Origin: Actinomycetes bacterium
GTDB taxonomy: Bacteria > Actinomycetota > Acidimicrobiia > Spongiisociales > UBA5794
NCBI GenBank assembly: GCA_023336765.1
Contig: JAMBLL010000087.1
Location: 1 to 24,874 of the forward strand
Length of the DNA: 24,874 bases
Reading direction: 5' to 3'
Below are positions 1 to 7,208 of this stretch, piece by piece; position 1 is the stretch's first letter; every line of letters begins with the position of its first letter. The translations under genes were made by a program, and so were the position numbers. The notes under the pieces were generated by a model that ran no database searches, was not told the DNA's origin, and was given only the letters and a program-made list of their open reading frames with translations.

Positions 1-218
1 ACCTGTTCGAGGATGGGCGCGACATTGTCGACCTTGTCCTTGTACTGGGCGTACTTGTCGAGGACAGCGTCCTTCGACGGTTCAAGCACCGCGTCGAGGC
101 GTCTCAGGACGACCAGAGGCAGGATGACCTTCTGGTAATCCGACTGCGTGTAGTCCCCACGAAGCAATTCCGCGATCGACCACACGAACGCTCCATGATT
201 GTTCACCGTCTCGGCCAA
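1..218 (-). CDS. hsdM: Type I restriction-modification DNA methyltransferase subunit HsdM, N-terminal fragment
   Basis: Only the first 72 codons are in the window; the gene continues past position 1. The translation holds VNNHGAFVWSIAELLRGDY near residues 5-23 and KVILPLVVLRRLDAVLE near 30-46. These match the N-terminal helical domain of HsdM, the N6-adenine methyltransferase of type I restriction-modification complexes, which pairs with HsdS and HsdR. No ATG lies in frame upstream. I chose the TTG at 218-216 because GGAGG sits 5 nt before it; a GTG four codons later is the alternative. The gene is divergent from the unknown-protein/PIN cassette, with about 125 bp between them. The catalytic NPPF region is outside the window, so activity cannot be judged. 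Confidence 0.85.
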   Translation of the reverse strand, partial: MAETVNNHGAFVWSIAELLRGDYTQSDYQKVILPLVVLRRLDAVLEPSKDAVLDKYAQYKDKVDNVAPILEQ

Positions 219-342
219 AAGGTCCTCCCACGATCGATACGCCCAGCGCTCGCAAGAGTAGCCACGGGGTGCGACGAGAATTGGAGGCGGGATCCAGAGT
301 GCCGTTGGGCGACGTGTCGTAGGCGCATGGGATGCTGGTGAG

Positions 343-1278
343 ATGAGTAGCCTGTCACACACGTCGAGAAGGAGGCGCAACGTCTCACAAGCACCCAGAG
401 CCAAATTGACGATCAGCTTGGACGCTGAACGCGATGGCGCGATCCCACTCGCTGAGCTTGCGGGCATCGCGTCAAGCGTCCAGGAGACTGTCAACCAGAT
501 CGTACGGTCGCTCAATTCCCGCTCGGGCGCTGGTCGTTCGACTGATCTTCTCAAGAGCCTGTCCTTCCTTGAAGCCGTCGGTATCGAGAAGGGGAGCGCG
601 ATCCTTACGATTGAAGCGCCCCACGATATGGAGCAGTTTTCGATCGAATACGATGCAAATGACTCGGGCGTGCAAGCTGTTGAGCTCTTCGTGGAATCAT
701 TGGCGGCACTTGGTGAGGGTCATGCTCCGCCTGGCAAGATCGGTAAGCCTGCGACGAAGTCCCTCGGACACTTTGTCAGATCAGTCAGGAGCCACAAGAG
801 GGTCCGAGTCGAATCTACCGTCGCTGGCACGGTGAAGACGAGCGAATTCGTGCCTGATCTTGTGGCCGCTCCGCCTCGGGTCCTAGTCGAGCCTCCAACG
901 TCGGAGGACGCGGTGGAACTCGTGGGAACGTTGTACGGGGCAGATGTGCGGCGCCATCAATACAGGATTGAAGACGACCAGGGGCACACCCGCTACCTCT
1001 CTGTGCCAGCGGACGTTGATGATGTAACAATCGTGAGGACACTGCTTGGCGAACCCGTCCGTGTGCGCGCTGTTTCCGATCCAGTCGAAGCCGGTCCCGA
1101 TCATTTTGTTGCGAAATCGATCGTCGGTGCGAAACCAAGGTATATGGACGAGTATTACTCGTGGGATCTCGAAACGGCCCTAGCAGGAGTTGAGCCGATC
1201 AAGAGCCTCGATGACCTTGCCATTCCCGGTCTCGATGGCGAAGAATTCGAGGCGTTCTGGGCGGCGGTGAACGAGTGA
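343..1278 (+). CDS. Unknown family protein (copy 1), overlapping a PIN-domain gene
   Basis: 311 residues of a family I do not recognise. No signal peptide or membrane segment is visible. It is clearly paralogous to the protein at 11151-12041: an ungapped count by eye gives 75 identities in the first 160 positions. Shared blocks include SQAPRA (15-20), GRS..LLK (64-71), EAPHD.EQF (91-99), GVQA.ELFV (109-117), VG.LYGA near residue 198, and a C-terminal Y..WD..TAL.G.E....L.IPGL. The last 14 residues (DGEEFEAFWAAVNE) have no counterpart in the paralogue. Its stop overlaps the GTG of the PIN gene by 4 nt, indicating coupled translation. By position and by its acidic, aromatic tail it may be the antitoxin or partner of the PIN protein; this is inference. 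The SD is weak (GGTGAG just before the ATG). Confidence 0.8.
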   Translation: MSSLSHTSRRRRNVSQAPRAKLTISLDAERDGAIPLAELAGIASSVQETVNQIVRSLNSRSGAGRSTDLLKSLSFLEAVGIEKGSAILTIEAPHDMEQFSIEYDANDSGVQAVELFVESLAALGEGHAPPGKIGKPATKSLGHFVRSVRSHKRVRVESTVAGTVKTSEFVPDLVAAPPRVLVEPPTSEDAVELVGTLYGADVRRHQYRIEDDQGHTRYLSVPADVDDVTIVRTLLGEPVRVRAVSDPVEAGPDHFVAKSIVGAKPRYMDEYYSWDLETALAGVEPIKSLDDLAIPGLDGEEFEAFWAAVNE

Positions 1279-1700
1279 GCTCCAACCAAGATGCGGTGAT
1301 AGTCGATACGAACGTGTTCTCGGCGAGCCTGCGTCAAGTCTCCAGTGAACTCACTGACCTGTACAGATCCGACGTGAGAGACGTGAGGCTCATTATCTCC
1401 TTTCAGACTGCCGCAGAAATCCGTTACGGCGCAGCTAAGGCAGGATGGGGTCAACCCAGAATTGAGGCCATGAATCGGAAGCTCGCTGTTGCCGTGACAG
1501 TACCCCCGTGGGATGAACTCGTGAAGGAATGGGCGAGACTCCGAGTTGAATGCCAGCGAACTGGCCACGCCTTCCATGCCAAGAGACATGCGGCTGACCT
1601 CTGGGTTGCTGCGACGGCGACGCTTCTGAGCCTTCCCCTCGTTACTCACGATGCGGGCTTCCGTGGCGTTCCTGGACTCGACGTCATCTGTCACGTCTGA
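1275..1700 (+). CDS. PIN-domain ribonuclease, VapC-like putative toxin
   Basis: 141 residues, the usual length of a VapC toxin. PIN domains are Mg2+-dependent ribonucleases with a cluster of acidic residues. Here these are D11 in IVDTNVF, E48 in TAAEIRYG, D108 in HAADLWVAA and D126 in LVTHDAGF. All four are present, so the nuclease looks intact. The start is GTG, overlapping the upstream stop by 4 nt (GTGA), so the two proteins are probably made together. VapC toxins normally pair with a short VapB antitoxin of about 70-90 residues. Here the only candidate partner is the 311-residue unknown protein, which is unusual. The gene is convergent with the ROK regulator, 36 bp away. Confidence 0.88.
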   Translation: MSSNQDAVIVDTNVFSASLRQVSSELTDLYRSDVRDVRLIISFQTAAEIRYGAAKAGWGQPRIEAMNRKLAVAVTVPPWDELVKEWARLRVECQRTGHAFHAKRHAADLWVAATATLLSLPLVTHDAGFRGVPGLDVICHV

Positions 1701-1736
1701 ACACGGGGCCCTTGTCAATCGAACGCCCGGAATTCC

Positions 1737-2924
1737 TTACAGGATTCCTAGTTCGCGGATGAGGACGAGCATGGCGGCTCCGTGTTCCTCTGCGCGGTCG
1801 ACGGTGCCGTAGACGACCTGGGTGCGGGGGTCGTGGGCCGGGCCCGCCCGCGCCACCATCTCGCTGCGGGTTGATTCGAGAAAGGCCTCGCCCAGTTGCG
1901 TCACGGGGCCACACACGACGACGGTCTTGACGTCAAGGATGCCCGTTGCCATCGCGAGAACAGTCCCGAGTCCTTTGCCACCGTTGTCGACCATTTCGAT
2001 AGCGTCACCGTCACCGGCTGCCAGTCGTCTCGCGGTCTCTCTGAATACCGTTCCGGAGTCGACGAAACTCGGATCGCCGATACCCAAATGCCTCGCGAAT
2101 GCCACCGCTGACGTTACGTCTTCGATCGTTCCATGCCCACCGTTACCGAACGGTGACGCGAGAATCGAGATGTGCCCGATCTCACCTGCCGCAAACCCCT
2201 CACCAGCAAAGGGACGACCATCGACGATCACCCCCATTCCAACACCGGTGCCGATCTTGATGGCGAGCAGGTCGTTCGTTTGATGAGCGCCGAGGGAGTG
2301 CTCTGCGAGGGCTATCGCGTTGGCATCGTTCGCCACGTGAGTTGGGATCGAGAAGTGCTCCGTGAGCAGTTCCCCAACCTCAGCGCCGTGCCAATCGATC
2401 ATCGTTGCCTCCCTAACCATCCCATCGGGAGTCACGGTGCCGGGAGTCGCGATGCCAATGCCAAGCACATGCTCAGGCGTCGAATCGATCAGCTCGCCGA
2501 CGAACTCCCGTAGAGCATCGATCGCAGGTGCTCCTCGACGCCCGGCACTGTTCACGGTTGTCGACCGGATGATCCGGCGACGAAGCGTCAAGAGAGAACC
2601 AGTCCAGCGGCTCGCCCCAAGCCTGACAGTGATGAGATGGTGTGAGTCCTCAGCGATGGCCAAGAGGGTCGGCGGTTTCCCTCCGCCTGAGGGCGCGGTT
2701 CCCACTTCGAGGACGAGACCCTCATCGAGAAGGTCGCTGACGATCTCTGACACCGTGGCCCGAGTCAAGCCGGTCGTGCGGGAAACGTCGGCTCGTGACG
2801 TGGACGGATTGCCGTAGATGCACTGCAGCACGAAGCGGCGATTCTGGATCTTCGAATCCGTGCGCGTCGCTTTCTTGTCAACCCGAAGGCCACCGCGTGC
2901 TTCAGAGTGCTCGTACAGAGACAT
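1737..2924 (-). CDS. ROK-family transcriptional repressor of the adjacent sugar operon
   Basis: About 395 residues from the ATG at 2924; a TTG at 2936 would add four residues. The N-terminus has a winged helix-turn-helix (RADVSRTTGLTRATVSEIV, about 45-65). It is followed by a ROK domain with GIGIATPGTV, VANDANAIALAEHSLGA and IKIGTGVGMG...GEIGH. ROK repressors bind a sugar or sugar phosphate and release DNA. Two family features are missing. The kinase phosphate-binding Asp is not seen (the segment reads VRLGASRWTG), and the zinc motif CxCGxxGCxE is replaced by SPFGNGGHGTIE with no cysteine. It therefore should not be a kinase, and its zinc site is lost or altered. It is divergent from the ABC transporter operon and most likely controls it. 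Confidence 0.88.
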   Translation of the reverse strand: MSLYEHSEARGGLRVDKKATRTDSKIQNRRFVLQCIYGNPSTSRADVSRTTGLTRATVSEIVSDLLDEGLVLEVGTAPSGGGKPPTLLAIAEDSHHLITVRLGASRWTGSLLTLRRRIIRSTTVNSAGRRGAPAIDALREFVGELIDSTPEHVLGIGIATPGTVTPDGMVREATMIDWHGAEVGELLTEHFSIPTHVANDANAIALAEHSLGAHQTNDLLAIKIGTGVGMGVIVDGRPFAGEGFAAGEIGHISILASPFGNGGHGTIEDVTSAVAFARHLGIGDPSFVDSGTVFRETARRLAAGDGDAIEMVDNGGKGLGTVLAMATGILDVKTVVVCGPVTQLGEAFLESTRSEMVARAGPAHDPRTQVVYGTVDRAEEHGAAMLVLIRELGIL

Positions 2925-2935
2925 ATGTTCAGTCA
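2924..2935 (+). promoter_or_regulatory. Candidate ROK operator, copy 1
   Basis: TATGTTCAGTCA overlaps the proposed ATG of the ROK gene (opposite strand). The same 12-mer with one change recurs at 3012-3023. A related inverted site, AACTTGACT (2986-2994), mirrors AGTCAACTT at 2931-2939 with one mismatch. The pattern suggests an autoregulated divergent control region. Binding by the ROK protein is inferred from position only. Confidence 0.4.
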
Positions 2936-2957
2936 ACTTACGAACTATGATGGGAGT

Positions 2958-2986
2958 TTGTCAAATCTGACCAAAACCGTGATACA
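2958..2986 (+). promoter_or_regulatory. Candidate sigma70-type promoter of the sugar operon
   Basis: TTGTCA (2958-2963) and GATACA (2981-2986) are separated by exactly 17 bp. The -35 is good and the -10 is weak. Transcription would begin near 2993, leaving a leader of about 130 nt before the binding-protein gene. The region is flanked by the AGTCA-type repeats, so a bound repressor could block it or loop across it. Confidence 0.4.
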
Positions 2987-3011
2987 ACTTGACTCACGCC
3001 AGAAGCGGATG

Positions 3012-3023
3012 TATGTTTAGTCA
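3012..3023 (+). promoter_or_regulatory. Candidate ROK operator, copy 2
   Basis: TATGTTTAGTCA differs from the copy at 2924-2935 at one base and has the same orientation, 88 bp away. It lies downstream of the candidate promoter of the transporter operon. Confidence 0.4.
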
Positions 3024-3046
3024 CTGAGCAAAGTAGATAGAAGAGA

Positions 3047-3070
3047 CGGCGGATTCGTCATGGTCCGCCG
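3047..3070 (+). promoter_or_regulatory. Leader hairpin upstream of the binding-protein gene
   Basis: CGGCGGA (3047-3053) pairs perfectly with TCCGCCG (3064-3070) across a 10-nt loop. No U-tract follows, so it is not a typical terminator. It lies in the presumed 5' leader and may act in mRNA stability or be incidental. Confidence 0.35.
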
Positions 3071-3126
3071 AACGGTGAACAATACGCTCACAGGAGACCC
3101 AGCACAGCTGGTTGGAAAGGAACGCA

Positions 3127-4464
3127 ATGACTCGAAAGATCAAATGGATGGCCGGATTCATCGCACTGTTGCTTGTAGCAGCAGCGTGTAGCAGCGATTC
3201 GACCGACACCACCGTAGCCGCCGAAGGGGGCACGGAAACCACAGTTGCCGCAGACACAGGCGGCGCCACTGCTTCGGGCGAGCTCGTCATCGAGAGCTGG
3301 CGCAACGACGACCTTGCTATTTGGGAGGATGTCATCATCCCGGCGTTCAACGCTGAGTTCCCTGACATCAAGGTGACCTTTGCACCTACGGCCCCTGCCG
3401 AGTACAACGCATCGCTCCAGGCCAAGCTCGACGGTGGGACTGCAGGCGACCTGATCACATGTCGCCCGTTCGACGCATCGTTGGATCTCTTTGACGCTGG
3501 AAACCTCGCTGACATCACCAACCTCGCAGGTATGGAGAACTTCAGTAGCGTTGCCCAGTCGGCATGGATTACGGATGATGGTTCGGCGAAGTTCTGTGTT
3601 CCGATGGCTTCCGTGATTCACGGCTTCATCTACAACGCAGATGCGTTCGCCGAAGTTGGCGTTGAGGTCCCGACCACTGAGGATGAGTTCTTCGCAGTGC
3701 TCGATGCCATCAAGGCTGACGGAACCTACGATGCATTGGCCATGGGTTCAGTCGACCAGTGGGAATCCGCAACCATGGGATTCCAGAACATCGGGCCGAA
3801 CTACTGGGCTGGTGAAACGGGCCGTATCGGCCTGATTGAGGGTACGGAGAAGTTCACCGACCAGCAGTACGTGGATACGTTCGCAACGCTCGCCAAGTGG
3901 AGTGACTACATGCCCGACGGGTATGAAGCAGTTGCATATCCAGACTCACAGGCTCTGTTCACCCTTGGTGGTGCGGCGATCTATCCCGCCGGATCCTGGG
4001 AGATCGGACTGTTCAACGAGCAGGCCGAGTTCGCAATGGGTGCATTCCTGCCGCCAGTCAAGACGGCCGGGGACACGTGCTACATCTCCGACCACACGGA
4101 CATCGCTCTTGGGATGAACCCGGCCACGGAGAATTCGGCGGCAGCCGAGACATTCCTGACCTGGGTTGCTTCGGCAGACTTCGCGTCTCTGTACGCGAAC
4201 TCCCTGCCTGGCTTCTTCAGCCTCTCGAACCACGAGGTGACGATGGAAGACCCGCTTGCACAGGAATTCCTGTCCTGGCGCGGTCAGTGCGAATCCACGA
4301 TCCGCAACTCCTATCAGATCCTGTCCCGCGGTGAGCCAAACCTCGAGAACGAACTCTGGGCCGCCAGCGCCAGCGTCCTCAACGGAACGCTGACTCCTGA
4401 GGCAGCCACAGTTGTCCTCCAAGAGGGCCTCGAGCAGTGGTACCCACCACAGCAGAATGGCTGA
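3127..4464 (+). CDS. Sugar ABC transporter substrate-binding lipoprotein
   Basis: 445 residues, typical for a family 1 extracellular solute-binding protein. It starts with a basic n-region and hydrophobic core ending VAAAC, giving a lipobox Cys at residue 21. A Ser/Thr/Ala-rich linker to about residue 55 follows. The mature part begins ELVIESWRND and continues with the typical IIPAFNAEFPDIKV pattern; GGAAIYPAGSWEIG is a characteristic late segment. I chose the ATG at 3127 (AAGGA about 6 nt upstream) over an in-frame TTG 15 nt earlier. The product would sit on the outer face of the membrane and deliver a carbohydrate to the two permeases that follow directly. The substrate cannot be named from sequence. 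Confidence 0.9.
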   Translation: MTRKIKWMAGFIALLLVAAACSSDSTDTTVAAEGGTETTVAADTGGATASGELVIESWRNDDLAIWEDVIIPAFNAEFPDIKVTFAPTAPAEYNASLQAKLDGGTAGDLITCRPFDASLDLFDAGNLADITNLAGMENFSSVAQSAWITDDGSAKFCVPMASVIHGFIYNADAFAEVGVEVPTTEDEFFAVLDAIKADGTYDALAMGSVDQWESATMGFQNIGPNYWAGETGRIGLIEGTEKFTDQQYVDTFATLAKWSDYMPDGYEAVAYPDSQALFTLGGAAIYPAGSWEIGLFNEQAEFAMGAFLPPVKTAGDTCYISDHTDIALGMNPATENSAAAETFLTWVASADFASLYANSLPGFFSLSNHEVTMEDPLAQEFLSWRGQCESTIRNSYQILSRGEPNLENELWAASASVLNGTLTPEAATVVLQEGLEQWYPPQQNG

Positions 4465-4471
4465 TCGATAG

Positions 4472-5389
4472 GTGACAGCCACGTCCACGAACACTGACGT
4501 AGTCAGGGGAACCTCCGCCAGGCGGCGGAGGTTCCCCCGTCACGTCATTGTGTTCCTTGGCCCCGCCCTGATCGTGTACACCGTCTTTATGGTGTACCCG
4601 CTCCTTGACTCACTACGCCTCAGCTTCTTCTCTGATGAGGGGACGTTCGTTGGATTGTCGAACTTCGCTGAACTCCTCCCTGGAGGCAGCCTCTCGTCCT
4701 CGTTCTGGAACGCCCTCGGAAACAATCTCGTGTTCTTCGGATTCCATCTCCTCATCCAGAACCCGGTTGGCCTCTTCCTCGCGGTCCTCCTCACGCAACA
4801 GCTTCTCAAGAGGGGTCGCGGCACCTACCGCACGCTCATCTTCGCCCCCACCGTCCTGTCCGTCGTCATCGTCGGGTTCATCTGGCAGTTGATCCTGTCG
4901 CCTCTTTGGGGAGTGGTGTCGACACCACTGCTCGGTCTCACATCAACAGCGTTGCCCACCCTCTCGATGATGTCGGTGTGGCAGTTCGTGGGTATCCCGA
5001 TGATGTTCTTCTATGCGGTCCTTGTCGGCATACCCGATGACCTCATCGAGGCAGCCCGTGTCGATGGAGCCAACGGCTGGCAGATCTTCTGGAGGATCAT
5101 CTTCCCCCTCCTTCTCCCGATGCTCGGCATCATCTCGATCATCACCTACATCGCGAACCTGAACGCGTTCGACCTCATCTACAGCGTCCAGGGAGCACTC
5201 GCCGGCCCCGAGTTCTCAACCGACATCATGGGAACGCTCTTCTATCGATCGTTCTTCGGATTCCAGTTGCAGTCCGGTTCCACTGCGACCGGTGCGACTG
5301 TTGCAACAGCGATGTTCCTCGTCATCCTCGCCGGCGTACTCATCTACCTCTTTGCATGGGTCCGACGTGTGGAGACGTACGAACTATGA
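4472..5389 (+). CDS. Sugar ABC transporter permease, MalF/UgpA type
   Basis: 305 residues with a cytoplasmic N-terminus (VVRGTSARRRRFPRH) and about six hydrophobic segments. The binding-protein-dependent permease signature is EAARVDGANGW, the cytoplasmic EAA loop that contacts the ATPase. The start is GTG at 4472, 7 nt after the binding-protein stop; the SD is poor. The stop overlaps the next permease gene (ATGA). It forms the heterodimeric channel with the following gene product. No ATPase gene lies in the operon, so a shared MsmX/MalK-like ATPase encoded elsewhere is likely. Confidence 0.92.
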   Translation: MTATSTNTDVVRGTSARRRRFPRHVIVFLGPALIVYTVFMVYPLLDSLRLSFFSDEGTFVGLSNFAELLPGGSLSSSFWNALGNNLVFFGFHLLIQNPVGLFLAVLLTQQLLKRGRGTYRTLIFAPTVLSVVIVGFIWQLILSPLWGVVSTPLLGLTSTALPTLSMMSVWQFVGIPMMFFYAVLVGIPDDLIEAARVDGANGWQIFWRIIFPLLLPMLGIISIITYIANLNAFDLIYSVQGALAGPEFSTDIMGTLFYRSFFGFQLQSGSTATGATVATAMFLVILAGVLIYLFAWVRRVETYEL

Positions 5390-6246
5390 CGGTGCAAACG
5401 GCAGCCACGGGCACCGGTCGAGGGCGACGCCGCGTCGCGAAGTCGAGCATCTACGTCCTTCTCACCCTCTACACGATGCTCGCGCTCGGCCCGATCGCAC
5501 TGATCGTGATGAATTCTTTCAAGACACGCAAGGCGATCTTCGACTCACCATTTTCGATTCCGAACGCTGAGTCGTTCAGCCTCAAGGGCTACGAAACGGT
5601 TTGGGAACGGGCCAACTTCCCGAGGTATTTCTTCAACAGCATCACCGTCACTGTTGTCACCGTTGCACTGGTGCTCCTCCTTGGCGCTGCGGCGGCGTAC
5701 GCCCTTGCGGAGTACAGGTTCATGGGGAACACGTTCCTCACCCTGTTCCTCGCTGTCGGCGTGATGATCCCGATCAGGCTCGGCACCGTGTCGATCCTCA
5801 AGCTGATGGTGTCCCTTAGCCTCGTCAACACCCTGTTCGCGTTGATCCTTGTATACGTGGCGATGGGGATACCTCTCGCTGTGTTCATTCTCGCGCAATT
5901 TTTCAGGCAGGTGCCAGGGGAACTCAAGGATGCCGCACGCATCGATGGTGCGAGCGAATACAGGGTGTTCTCGCTCGCCCTGCCCCTCGTCAAACCCGGG
6001 CTTGCTGCCGTAGCCGTCTTCACGATGCTTCCCGTCTGGAACGACCTGTGGTTCCCGCTGATCCTCGCCCCCGGGGAGTCGACCAAGACGGTCACCCTTG
6101 GTGTGCAACTCTTCCTCGGTCAGTTCGTGTCCGACTGGCAGGCGGTCCTTGCCGCGCTGACCTTGGCCGCGATCCCGATCCTCATCCTCTATGTCATCTT
6201 TTCGAAGCAGATGCTGAGCGGCATCACCCAGGGTGGGGTGAAGTGA
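5386..6246 (+). CDS. Sugar ABC transporter permease, MalG/UgpE type
   Basis: 286 residues from the ATG at 5386, which overlaps the previous stop by 4 nt. A longer reading frame from 5356 would run far back into the first permease and is not preferred. There are six predicted membrane segments. The EAA-loop signature appears as DAARIDGASEYRVFS, and the first extracytoplasmic region is that of MalG-type subunits (NSFKTRKAIF). The stop overlaps the GTG of the first Gfo/Idh/MocA gene, so transport and catabolism are co-translated. Confidence 0.92.
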   Translation: MTVQTAATGTGRGRRRVAKSSIYVLLTLYTMLALGPIALIVMNSFKTRKAIFDSPFSIPNAESFSLKGYETVWERANFPRYFFNSITVTVVTVALVLLLGAAAAYALAEYRFMGNTFLTLFLAVGVMIPIRLGTVSILKLMVSLSLVNTLFALILVYVAMGIPLAVFILAQFFRQVPGELKDAARIDGASEYRVFSLALPLVKPGLAAVAVFTMLPVWNDLWFPLILAPGESTKTVTLGVQLFLGQFVSDWQAVLAALTLAAIPILILYVIFSKQMLSGITQGGVK

Positions 6247-7208
6247 GCCTCCGGGTTGGGTTGGTTGGTGCAGGGAACATGGCAGGCGTCCATGCCGATG
6301 CCTGGGCCACGACGCCTGACCGTATCGTTGCCGTGTTCGATCCCGATCGTGAAAGGGCTTCGAAACTTGCTGCCGAGTCTGGTGCCGTCGTCGCTGATGA
6401 TTTTGAGAGCCTCGCCGGGATGGTCGATGTCGTTGATATCTGTGCTCCCACCCATACCCACGCAAGCTACATCGCCGCGGCCGCCGATGCTCGAGTTGAT
6501 ATCGTGTGTGAGAAGCCCCTCGCACGCACCGCGGCCGAGGCTCGCGATGCAGTCGCTGTGTGTGAGGCAGCGGGTGTTCGGCTGCTTGTCGGCCACGTCG
6601 TGCGTTTCTTCCCCGAATACGCTGCGGCACGCGACGCTGTCGTGGCTGGTGACATCGGCTCCGTTGGTGTGGTCCGTCTCGACCGTTCGACCTATCTGCC
6701 AGCAGGTGCTTCGTCGTGGTTCAGTGACCGGTCCAAGTCCGGCGGTGTTGTGCTCGACCTGATGATCCATGATGTGGACTATGCGCGCTGGGTTGCGGGC
6801 GACGTAGAGCGGGTCTATGCCAGGAGCGCTGGTGGTGGGGACCATGTGCTTGCGACGCTCAGCCACACCAACGGTGCCATCAGCCACATCCAGGCATCGT
6901 GGGCATACCCGATGGGTTCGTTCCGTGCAGCTTTCGAGATAGCGGGCTCCGATGGCCTCATCCAGCGTCATGTTGCCGTACCGTTTGAAGCGAGTGTCGA
7001 GGCAAGTGACGACGTGTCGGACGTTCCCCAGCCCCCTTCGTCATCGACAGAGTCGCCGTACATCACGGAGATCCGGCACTTCTCATCGGTACTCCACGGG
7101 TCAGGTGAGCCACGGGTCACGGCTGACGACGGTGCCAGGGCCGTTGCCATCTGTGACGGTATTGCAGAGTCGCTTATGACGAACCGGGCAGTGGAGGTTG
7201 GACCATGA
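6243..7208 (+). CDS. Gfo/Idh/MocA-family NAD(P)-dependent sugar dehydrogenase (first)
   Basis: 321 residues from the GTG at 6243 (GTGA overlap with the permease stop). The N-terminal Rossmann fold starts GLVGAGNMAGVH (7-17). The CEKPLA motif (E90 K91 P92) carries the usual substrate and cofactor lysine, and MIHDVDYARW supplies the conserved His/Asp of the C-terminal alpha/beta domain. The family oxidises or reduces ring hydroxyls of sugars, inositols or sugar acids with NAD(P). An upstream in-frame extension to 6048 overlaps the permease gene and is rejected. The next gene overlaps by 4 nt and encodes a related enzyme, which suggests two successive redox steps or two different positions on one sugar. 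Confidence 0.88.
   Translation: MSLRVGLVGAGNMAGVHADAWATTPDRIVAVFDPDRERASKLAAESGAVVADDFESLAGMVDVVDICAPTHTHASYIAAAADARVDIVCEKPLARTAAEARDAVAVCEAAGVRLLVGHVVRFFPEYAAARDAVVAGDIGSVGVVRLDRSTYLPAGASSWFSDRSKSGGVVLDLMIHDVDYARWVAGDVERVYARSAGGGDHVLATLSHTNGAISHIQASWAYPMGSFRAAFEIAGSDGLIQRHVAVPFEASVEASDDVSDVPQPPSSSTESPYITEIRHFSSVLHGSGEPRVTADDGARAVAICDGIAESLMTNRAVEVGP

Noticed and set aside
203..394. 63-residue minus-strand frame in the hsdM/unknown-gene gap
   Set aside because: It overlaps both the true hsdM start (different frame) and the start of the unknown gene; composition is that of a shadow.
5545..6630. 361-residue open frame on the minus strand
   Set aside because: Antisense to the second permease and first Gfo/Idh gene; highly His/Arg/Glu-rich and low quality, typical of a shadow frame.
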